Shown here piece after piece: positions 50,001 to 62,000 of a DNA stretch of 64,000 bases. Source of the DNA: Liolophura sinensis (Eukaryota > Mollusca > Polyplacophora > Chitonida > Chitonidae); the NCBI RefSeq assembly GCF_032854445.1, contig NC_088300.1:5890001-5954000 (forward strand), written 5' to 3'. The position numbers were made by a program, and so were the translations under genes. The notes under the pieces are model-generated. The model did no database searches. It was not told the origin of the DNA and saw nothing but the letters and a program-made list of their open reading frames with translations. The number at the start of each line of letters is the position of its first letter. Within the stretch, counting starts at the first letter, position 1.

Positions 50001-53000
50001 TGCTGTGGACTGTTTGCACAATAAAGGAATTCTTCATCTCAGCCTTCTAGCGTTCTAATATTCTGATCACCAACACCCGCTATCATGTTTTAGGGGTTTT
50101 TGGCTCACCCATGAAGATAGTGGGGGGGGGGGGACGCAAGATGAAACTTTAGTTGTGCACGTCTGCTTACACCTGCCCAGAGCCATTTGCTTCCCCTTTG
50201 AAGCCCAGGAAACTGGCCGATCCCTTGTCAGTGGGGTGTGTGTTGTCCGAATTCGTCGTGGGAAGCGTTAATCCGGTAAAAAGCCGCTCAGTGGTTCCAT
50301 CAACGTGCACGCTATTTTCTCTCCGTAGCTTGGATATATCTATGTTGTCAAGTTCTCAGATTTATGTCAGATGTCAGCTACACACGATAACCAATCGGCG
50401 GCTTGAATACGCCGCTAATATTCGGGTGGTGATGCGACACAAAGTGTTTCTGCAGACGGATTAGGAGGACGTGAAATACGGTTACTGACACTATAGGTGT
50501 GATCTGCTCGCCCAGCACAAACGGATTGACGACGACGAGTTTCAGACGAATTACAGCTTAAAGGAGGGTGCCTTACGGTCATTTTCTGGGTCAAGACCCA
50601 GACAAATGTTGGGAAATACCTTTCTCTGCCGTCTCGTCACGTGGGAGCGACCTTGGAGAAGAGGACATGAAGCCTCCGTTCAACAGGGACCTGCACACCA
50701 TTGAGGAAGAGGGAACGGAGGTTGTCTCAGAGAGGAGCACAAAGGCAGCCTTTTGGAGGGCCCAACGCAGAGAGTTTTATTTATTGTAACCGTTTTGAAG
50801 CAGCTAGGAGAGAGGAATGGACGCCATACGTTGGGAAGGGCGAGGGCGTAAGCATTACATTATAAATGGATACAAACGCTCGCTTTGATAGATGATGTTA
50901 TTTGATTACTATGAGATGAAATGCAGTCCTTTACCTTTGTTAACATATTTTTTATCACTTATATTTTATCACTATATCTTCGCTAACCATAATTGCAGTG
51001 TTTTGAAATTGTACTTATAAAACTGGGCATTTAACTTGCTGCTGTTTGCGGTGTCATAAATGATATTAGGTATTTCTAGTATTGTGATGAGAATTTACAG
51101 AATGGTGCACATGATTTTAAGACAGCAAGTATTAAAAAGTTCAGAAAGCGTCGCAGGCGCACGCATTAGTTCTATTTGAAAAGTGTGAAAATGGCAAAAA
51201 GCTAAGGCTTTTCAATGCTGTATACATGGCATTTTGTCCAATGAAAGTTTAGCAATAGAGGCGTTTGAACTTTCTGAACCCTATGTTATGCCAGTTACCT
51301 GTTTTCTGTGATTAGGGGTGCTATATAAAGGAAAAGTCCCGCTATATTTGATGAAGAAATAAAATGCTTAAAAACCTCAACTCAGCCCTTTGTGTTTATT
51401 TTTGTTAACCAGAATCATTTGGATTCCCTAAACACGTAAACCAGCTAACGTGACGTAAACCAGCTAACGTGACGTAAAACAGCTAACGTGACGTAAACCA
51501 GCTTACGTGAACAAACCACTGGAAGGACAACCGTACAATCTCTGTTGACATTTTAAAACACATAATTCTCCACGAGCATATTTCTTTCCTGGTTGCTTGT
51601 TTCAACTGGGTTTAAAACAATACTGAAAAGGTCAACATTAACGTCATAATTGTCATTCGCGTCTGACTGATTTAAATCCCCCATGTTGTCTTTATGGATT
51701 TTCTGACATCTTACGGTGAAGTGTGGCCCTTTCCGAGGAGATGTATTTGCCATCACCAGTGTAATTAATCTCTAACAGTGATGGCAACGCTCATGGGAGG
51801 AAATCTCACTAATTCCGTATAAACTGTGTCATATACTAAGGCTACATAAAGATGTGGCAATCTGCAAAGAATATCATGGTCGCATCGAATTAGTTCTGAT
51901 GGTTCTTAATGGACATTTCGACATGATAAAAAATCATCAGCATTCGTCTTAGGTGGTAAATGGTATTTAGAGGGTATAACAGTTTCTTTCTGTCAGGAAA
52001 AGGAAACCAGAGCCATGCAGCTACCTTCCTTATTTAGATCAATTACCGATCTTTTATCTGAAATATTTGTGTCGATTTTACTTTTAACCTTTATAAAGCT
52101 ATTATTATAAACATGTATGACAAAAACGTTTAGGCTAGTTCACGCTGTACATATGACATTTTGTTCTAGGAAATTCGGGCTATACAGGCTTTGGATTCCT
52201 TTCATTCAAAGCTGCAAGTAGAATATAGATTATTGGCGAAAACTAAAAATTCGTTACAATGTCGTAAGCATGGTATAGAGTGAATAGAAAAATAATGAGT
52301 AATAACCAAGAAAATGACCAAGGAATACAGCATGATTTGTATGTAACAAACGTCTTCTAAGCTGGACCGAGCAGTGAAGAAGGCAATGCAATCATAGAGT
52401 GTAGGGTTACTGTCACAGGAATACCGGGTCACGAGAAGTCGTCCATATTTCACTTACTGCACCTGGTGGAGCTACACAAATGCCAGTTTATCAAATTCGT
52501 GAGATGCCCACGGTGGTGTCATAAAAGTCACATGACAATAATGTCGACATACTGCACGTCAAAAGCCGATCAGTCCCGATCTTGCGCTCGTGTGGATTTG
52601 ACTACCTCACAGGCGCATACACACATATCGGTTTCTATTTTGGGGTTGTCAGGCGGTCTGCCTGATGTCCAACAAGCCGTTTATTATTATTTCAGATTCG
52701 CAGAACCTATTGTGCGTTAATTATTGGTAACACAAAATAAATTCTTCTTACCAAATGCGATAGATATGTAACATGTAAAAGGGGTAAAAGATATAAAAAC
52801 TAAATGTGGGTAAATTCATGAATGGATATCTACTTGCGCACCACTGCACAACGCACCATGTAGATCATGGGATAGTAGTTTCGATCAGCCGATGTCGTCA
52901 AACATTAAACCAGGACATAAACCTATAGATTTGTTTTATTTTATTTTATTTATTTATTTTTTTTTTTGATTTTCCTTTTTCGTCGTACATAAGAATATTT

Positions 53001-56000
53001 CACTCATAAGACGGCGGTCAGCATTATGTTGGGAGGAAACCGGGTAGAGCCTGGGGAAATAAACTGGTAGAGCAGCAGACTACACATATATCTGTTGACA
53101 TACGACTGACAAAAATGCACAGAGGGAAATTCGACAAAATCTGCAAATCAAACAAACTTTGACGTACAATCACGTCACGTTTGACCTTGGGGATAACGGT
53201 GTGACAAAGCAAATGTCAATAACAACCATTTCCCCAACAGAAAGCAGACCATGGGCTATTCGTATGTATTGTGGAACTGTGGGAGCAAAACTTTCAGAAG
53301 GACACCGTATCCTTGGCCTCCTTCATGTCGGGAATGGCGGGGAGATGCAGAACAGCCATTCCACAACCACAGAAAAAAGTCGGGCTTTGTTGCCAGCTAA
53401 TGTTGTCGGAATCCACCCCAGAAACCGCTCCTCCAGAGATAAGGCTTCTTGAGACAGTGAAGGCGCATCTCTCCAATGTTACACCCAGTGTGAGTAAAAC
53501 CTCGATGAGAAGCCCTGGTAAGACTATAACGCTGGAATCATCAACTCCTGATTCACAGAGAAAGGAGGACGACAGGGAAGAAGAAAATGCCCGTGGTTGT
53601 TTATCTCAAAGCATGTATGGAAGTGACAGCGCCTGGAGATTGATGGATTCCGTAAGCGCGTCAAGGCGATGAGGCGATGATTACAATACAAAGGCCAGTA
53701 CAAAGTAATGTTACCCCGAATTAAAGCCTTCTTTGCCCTCTGAGCTACCTGACTACCATCGACATCAATTAATTAATCAGTTCATCAATTCCAAATCAGA
53801 AGTTTTCTTGCTGACAAACGAATCTACGACCAACAAACCTGTTAGTACAACGTACGATATAGACAAGCACTGAGATTGTCAGATGTGGAACTGCCACTGA
53901 CTACTTCTGTCTCCTCGACCACACCTGTACAGGTAGCTGGATGTGTGATGGAGTTTGCTGCTGAAGACTTTAGGCGCGGAGTGCGGACAGTGGACTGGAC
54001 TGCCCAGAATACAATCTCCAGTAGTCAAATCGGGGTGATTGAGTGGTCCTCAGTATATGGTTATAAACAGAGAATCGTGCTAAAAGCCTTTACTGCAGCT
54101 ACAAGTTATACTGAAGCTAGACTTCTTAATGAATGTTAGAGCTCATTCGTGGCAAAACTTCGGGCCATTCTGGTCCAAGGAGAGACACAAAGCTTATGTA
54201 AGATGTATTTTGACAGATGAAACCTAGGCACCTGCCTAGAGCCGTTTGCTTCCCCTGTGAAGCCCGATCTCTGGCCAATCTCTTGTCAGTGGGGTGTGTG
54301 TAGTACGAATTCGTCGCGGGAAGCGCTAATGCGGTACAAAATCGCTCTGCATCAAAACAGAAGTCATTCTCTCTCAGTAACTTGGACGTGTCTATGATGT
54401 CAGCAAGTGCTCGGGATTACGTCAGTGTCAGCTACATTGGTCAGCCAATCGGCGGCTTGGATACGCCGCGAACAAACGGGAGGTGATGCGACACAAAGGG
54501 TTCCTGCAGACGGATTAGGAGGACGTGAAATACGGTCACCGATACTATAGGTGTGATCTGCTCGACATGCTCGAACGGATTGACAACGACGAGTTTCAGC
54601 TTAAAGGATTCTGCGCCTGACAGCCATTCTCTGGGTCAAGACTGTTAGAAAATCTCTTCTCTGATGTCTATTCATCTGGAAACGGCGCTGTAGAAAAGAA
54701 TCCAATGCTTCCTATCAAAAGGGACCTGAATACCATTAAAGAAGAGAGTAAGGAGGATGTCACCAGCGAGGAGCACAAAGATCACCTTGTGGAGAGCCCA
54801 ACCTAGAGGGTTTTTGTTATTGTTACTAGAGTGGTGAAAAAGTTGACTTTATTCTTCGGAACAGAAAACTGAGCGGAATAGAGTCACCACACAAGAGAGA
54901 TACATACATTATATATACGGCATAGAGTAATTGTTAGAAACTTATGAAATAGTTGAGTTTAGATTAACTTGTAAATTATGTTTGATATTGAAGCTCCTGT
55001 ATTTTTACGCAATAAATGTTAAATTTTTTAAAACGTTTTTGATTTTGTGTTTCATATACTTAGTTATCAGGAGTTTCATTTCGAATCGTGTTCATGTGTT
55101 TTTGTTCATCAACTTTGGATATTGTTAGCAGATTGGTTCTCACACCTACAGGCGAATCACTATTTCGTCAATACAGAAGTATTGTATAGTATGCAAGATT
55201 GCATATAACACAGATCTTGTCAATAATATCTCATCTCCTCAATTCATAGCGCTAAGCAGCTTTATTATTATGTCAAGTATATGCAAAATTAAAGCAATAA
55301 TTTGAAACGATATATACAATAATACACAACAAAAAACCTAAAATACGAAACATTCTAGACCTTTTATATAGAAAAGAAAATGTAACTTTGTACCTTAATA
55401 AACTGAATTTTTCTTGCATCTGGAGGCATTCATGCGTCATTGGTATTTAGCAAAAATGGAAATTCCATGTTATTACTCCAAGTAACAGTTTACGTAAATT
55501 CCAACTGTGCAAGCTATCCGCACTAGTCACAGCAAAACAGTAAGTACATTACAGTCACCGCAAGAGAGTAACCACTATACAGTCACCGCAAAACACTGAC
55601 CACAATACGGTCACCGCAAAACACTGACCAGTATACAGTCACCGCAAGACAGTAACCACTATACAGTCACCATAAAACTGCAACCGTAAAGCACTGACCA
55701 CAATACAGACATCATAAACAGTAATCGCAATACAGTCACCGCAAAAACAGTGCTGTAGAAAAGAATCCAATGCTATAAAGTCACCGCAAAACAGTAACCA
55801 CAATATATTCACCATAAAACAGTAACCACAATACAGTCACCGCAAAACAGTAACCACTAAACAGTCACCTCCAAGATAGCAAACACAACGGAAAAATAGA
55901 CCATTTATAACCAGTGTGTGGAAGATAAGAGACTTATTAGTTACTGTGATTGCTAAATATGCTTCAGTGACACTTCGGAAAGGTTTGATACGAAAAGTCG

Positions 56001-59000
56001 AAAGGTCAGCTGGTTATAGTGATGTAATGTGAACGCAGGAAATGGGTCACGCGCTCTTGCGATCATGGCTCAGACTGCCACAGTCGGAACGAACTCCCAG
56101 AATTCGTCAGTGAAACCAGGAATCGGAAACTTACATGTTGAAATGCCCTCCCGATACGCTTTTAGGTTTGAGGGGAAATGAGTGTGTCACGATCACAGGG
56201 CTATCGCTAAAGATACCAACCCTAACGCACCTGTTTCCGCCAGGGGAGTGGGGGGGGGGGGGGGGGGGGGGGGGGCTGTCATGGCTTACAGTTGCAGTGT
56301 GGTGTGTTTACATGAACAACTGCTGTGACACCTGGCAATGCACAATAAGGTAATATACACACATACTATCCACTGCTATGTGTTGGTTTAAAGGATGCTG
56401 ATGTCATTTTTTCACACACAAGATATATATCATAATATTCAATATCAGGCGTGCTACATGTCCCCCAATCAATTTAATCCTTTTAATTTTATTGTATGCA
56501 TCTGAATGTCAAAACTATATACAAAATGATGAGAAAAACATTACGCTCATTTCTGACTAAACTTGCTGTTGGAATTTCGACTGGCCAATGAGAAGAATCT
56601 GTCTAAAATAAATTTCTCAATGGCGTGCTCAATGGCTATAACTTGTAGAAATTAAAGGAGGTAGGTTTTGCAGAACCGTATTTTTACAATGGTAACATGA
56701 TAGCTTAGTTATATGAGAGCCAGGAATATAAATATCAAACATCAACGACAGACAATATAAAAAGACACGACAATTTATATTAAGTTCCACGGCAATATCA
56801 AACTAACGCATTGTCCAAGAAATAAAGCGTATCAGCCGACGACAATACTGGTACTAAAGTCACGAGCATTAAGTCTTACCTTAACCTGATCATCACGAAA
56901 TGTGCCTTAGTATCTATAGGATCTAGGCTCTGATAGTTAATGATATGTTTTGTACATTGGCCAAACCAGGAAAGAGTGTGTGACATATATAAACACCAGA
57001 TCTGATACCATCTTGGGATTTAAAGTTCTGCATGTGTTTGCTTTATATTATAACACTTCACATTGCACTTCATTAAACCCGCAATACTTTCGATATTCGT
57101 TTATAATTGTGCCAATTCATTCACAAGCTCCATTTACGAAAACAGTCTATATGTAAACAAGTATTCTCTGTTAACTCTGACATTTGTAAGATATTTGACA
57201 GATACTCCTAAAAGATGAAGAGATCCTGTCGGGTAAAGATGTCAGACAATCATTACAAAAAGTCATTGCATGTTACCTCATTGTGGTTCTGTATATTAAG
57301 GTGAGACAGCTGCTAGAGTATATGATATAAAAGTTATAGAGAGTTATCATATAAAAACATCTCACTCAGTCTTTAGTATATCATCCCTAAACACAGCATA
57401 CATTGTCACTATTCTCCCCAGGTCTGCTGCAGTATTATGGACGCTGTCAGTTCCCAATGCTATGTGGTTATGCCTAAGAAGCAGATTTAACTCTCACTAT
57501 CATTAACATTCACTTTATCAAAAACGCCTCCAGTCAAAATTTTATAGTTTGATCGCTATCCGCGAGAACATAGGGCTCCCAGTTGTCAGCCTACTTCTGG
57601 GGTATATCACGGTCATGAGGCACCGACAAGAGAATCGTCAGCACGTGTGATCTCGAGCACCACAAGCTTACACATATGGAATTATAACCAGTATTCAGTG
57701 TATATCACATTGTTAATACTTGATTTCTTCTGGGTTAATTGCATTGTGACCGCATAGACGTACAAGTGTGAGATTTAATACGTAGTGCCTCAATAATGAG
57801 GTCATTTGCGAAGATATCGTGTTTCGAAGTTAACTTTATTCATTGACTGATCTATTACATAATCATCTACTTTGTAAGTGAGCGAGTGCTTGGGGCTTAA
57901 CGTCGTACTTAACAATTTTTCAGTCATATGACGACGAAGGAACCCTTAGAGTGCATGTAATGTGCCTCCTAGTTGCAGGACGGATTTCCACCGCTCTTTT
58001 ATCTAGTGCTGCTTCACTGAGACGACTTACCGAAGGCAAGTAAGCAGCCCCGGCCGAACCCTTATACTGATACGTGTCAATCAGTTGTTGCACTATCTCC
58101 TTCATGTTGAACGCCAAGCGAGGAAGTTACAACTTCCTCTTTTAAAGTCTTAGGTGTGACTCGACCCAGGATTGGCCCTGGATCTACCTCTCCCGAAGCG
58201 GACGCTCTATCATCTACTTTGTGGACGCGTGTGTACACTTTTACACATGCTATTACAAAAGATCATACGATGGCATATCAGAGCACATACTTGCTAGACG
58301 CCCGTCCTATTGAGGTTCAAGCTCGAACCAACATAAACTGTGTATGATGCCACTTGAAAGAAGTCATTATAGCATCCAAAGAAAATTTACACCTATCTCT
58401 TGACTGTTATGAGCAATGTTCATTTAACGCCAAACTTGTCATTAAGTACTGAAAGACATGAAGAAAGATTTCAACGTGTTAAATTCAAAAAAGGAAAATG
58501 CTATAGGACTATAAAAAGTTTAACTCCTAAGGTCGTATTGACACATTTGTAAATAAATTCTAAAATGGACCAAAAGTTGAGTATTTAAGTGTCTAGAGCA
58601 TCACCTAGAGTTTTTCAGCCCGACAACCAGAAATGGAAAGTTTCCTCTCTGCTGCACTAGACACTCCAGTAGAAACTCCGGGGGGTGTCATTTTAAGCTG
58701 ATCTGGGCGCTGAGCTCAATTAATCAAGGTTACATGCGGACGTGCTGATTTAGGTTAATTACCTAGCCCTCGTGGTAAGTGAACTGGGCAAGGTCAGTGT
58801 GTTACCGGAATTTCCCTTGTCTCCCTGTGATTTTAGTTACCGGGGAAAATAACCGCCAGCCAGAATGTGGGGTCATTAGAAGAAATCGGCTATGGTCTAC
58901 TCCCGCATCTAAAGTCCACAGCGACAACCTCTTACGAAGTCTTCTTTAACGTTCTATTTTAAGTTGGGTTTGACCTGATTGGCACACAGTTAGAATCTCT

Positions 59001-62000
59001 TTTCCTGTAATCCAGTCCCTTTACACACCATTTCCTGACAAAGCACCTTATACCTTTTACACATTGGCCTTAAGTGTACCTTTACAATGGTAACGTTCAC
59101 TAAGTGACGTTGGACTGTGTCTTTAGCGTCCGCTGTTACCACCTATAAACACTTTACTCGCAGTATTCGCCTTTTCAACCCCCGTTGAAGTAGTTTTATT
59201 GACTTACTTGTAACATGTAGGGTTTTATTTTTCGCTTCACGTGACTTTGGCCGATGGCAAACAGTACATTATTGAGGAATTCCGTGTCGTCCAGGCTCTC
59301 CACGGCAGCCCCCAATCCTTCCATTACCGTCAGCGCATGCGTCTCCAAGCGATCGCGGTCCATGTCCGTCGACAATTCATTCCGATCATTCATCGTCACC
59401 ATTTTCGGAAAGTATTTCTTCATTTCAGCCTCTTGGTCGAAAAACCTGGAAAAGCCACAGAATGGTTCATAAATCAGCATTTTAACATAAAATCATACCT
59501 GCAGGACACCAAAGTATAAGCCGTAGAAAGTTTTTAGCACATTTAGGTAAAGAATGGATTAAAAACAAATTATCCATGTTTCCATATGTTCCAGATTCCA
59601 TGCACAAACATTCAAACCTTGGATGTTATGTTTATTAGCCGGGGCTATAATATCCTTTCCAACATTATTTCGGCCATTGAAAAGACACGACGGTGTCTAT
59701 AAGTTCGGATATTTATAGTACTGCCTCACTGAAACGCCTTCATAGTAACACCATACATGACATACACGGTATGCTAGCAAGGGGATGGGGAGGGGGGGCA
59801 ATACGTTTACAGTCTTAAAAAATGATGTAACCGTATATAATGATACAGTTTTACTGATGCATACTTCATTTCATGTCCATTTACATTGTTGAGTATCATG
59901 CAATGTAAAAGCCTTATGCGTCCATAGACTTCATTTAGATTTTATCTAAATGAAGAACGAAAGTTTCCCCTAAATCACCACAGGACGTTAAATGTTTACG
60001 TAAAACTAAATGAGTGCTGTTTTTGTGTAATATTTATCAGTGGATTAAACTTCAATGTTAACGTAAACAGAACATTCCTGCTTGCATCCACTTTTCTAAG
60101 AATGATATATTTTCTGGCACGTGTCATACTTTTGTTTACTAGATTTCTGAAATACAGAAAACAAAGCAGCCATTTACATCTTACCTATCACCTTGCTCTA
60201 TAAACACTTTTATCGAGTGTGTGTTTATGTTTCCCCCGTGGGTTGCATTTAGTTAAAGACTACTCCCATTCTCAGTCTGTTCTTTGGGCATGTGTGTATA
60301 TAGGGACAGGAATATTTTTCAACCCGGATCGTTGGCAACATTTCAAACTTCAAATAGGATATCCAAACGGCACGCCAGGGAATAACTGCTTAAAACAGTG
60401 CATAAAAAATCTGTCCAGGCTATTTTAAGATGAGTTATTTTCTCACGTAACGATCTAAAATCGCGTGAGAATCTAATCGCTCGTATCGAAAGGCATGTGG
60501 ACATAGACAGACTTGTACACCGTCGGTTCAGGTTCAATTCTACCAAATGTGTTTTTGTTTTTGTCTTAGCAGATTCTGCAGTTGGCTTTGGTCGATATGG
60601 AAGGTACCAGATGGAACGATTTATTCAGTTCTGCTTGATGTGTGACCACCCAGTGGATGGCGACATCAGAAGATTTACTATTCTTTTGACGCCGAGGATA
60701 TCGTGGAATTTATAACAACGCGTACATTTATTCGTATCACAACATATCATTTTAATTTAACCCAAGCTGATTTCTTATCATATTGATTCAGACATTTCCA
60801 TATTTACAGTTTTAGTAGAGCAACTTATCAGTGATAAGGTCCCCTGTGCTAACAGCTTATAGTAGATTTCAGGAACTAGAGTCCGGCGTACTGAGTGGTC
60901 CCAAGGACTAGACATTTGCCGCCACTATGCTTTAATACTCAAAGCAGCGAAACAAAACTAGGCAAAGTCGCATATTAATCTATTTTCGAGCAAATGTAAT
61001 AATACAGATCGAATACAGACCAATGTAGTATATAATACAGCAGCTTGCTGAGATTAAAGTCTATAGGTCTATAGGAGATGATTCTATAAGCAAAAGCTTG
61101 TGCTATACTAGTATGTGCTACTTTAGAACGTGCTACTGTCGTTGTTTTTAGCTTTCATCACAGGAAAAACGTGCAAAGACGTTTACCATGGGGAGGGGTA
61201 CGGTGGGGTGGGTGTGAGATGGGGTAGTGAAAATATATAACAGATGGTGTTCTCTCCACTCGACACGTTTCAACCTTATTCTTACTCTTTGTAGTAATAC
61301 AGATAGTGGAGCACCTCAGTCCGTTTGCATCACTGCTCGCAGAAGACCGACCATTCTTTATTGATCCAGTTTGGTGTGTATGGTCAGAAAATCCAGCTGT
61401 TCTAATGCGCAAAGGGATAAATCTCACATTCATTAATCTGTGTGCATTTACATTGTTTACAAGATTTTTTATTTACGCAATAGTTAAGATTAATTTAAGG
61501 CAAACACACCTGACATTTCTACTTCTCTCTTTAGCAACACAAACATTTAATTGTAAAACAATATTACATTCTTTCAGTATGAAATGTGTGTGAGTTTCAT
61601 ATGGATTCCTATCATATTAAATGAAATAATGCCACAACGCACTGCTGAAGCCTTAATATTAACAAAGCCGCTATAAAGTTAAGTCGACAGCTGGTGTCGA
61701 AATATTGGGGAAACATCACAAGTTACGGTCAGAATAAATCAGACACATTTTGTGTTCAGTTCACTAATTCAAGGCATGTCATCACACTCAATAACAGAAC
61801 AAAGAAAACATGTTGTCATTGACTAGTGTAAAGTTTTCATTTATTTTCTCGTATTTTTTGGTTTTGGTGTTGCCGGAAACCTCTCCACATGTATGGATGT
61901 AATATTTGGTTATAATGGGCTCGTGTTCACATTGATTACGTAGCCGTTTTAGGTGACATGTATAAAATATGAGGTATGGTAATGATCGGATTCAGTCCAC

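Noticed and set aside
59490-59560. Strong donor (CAG|GTATGA) near 59499 as the end of the first globin exon
   Set aside because: The upstream frame has a stop within 15 codons and no A-helix Trp, and the intron would be only about 50 bases. The exon at 63722-63870 has the right helices and phase.
60183-60260. Another donor in phase 2 (GATAG|GTAAGA) as globin exon 1
   Set aside because: It lacks the A-helix Trp and reaches a stop codon upstream without an acceptor; 63722-63870 is clearly better.
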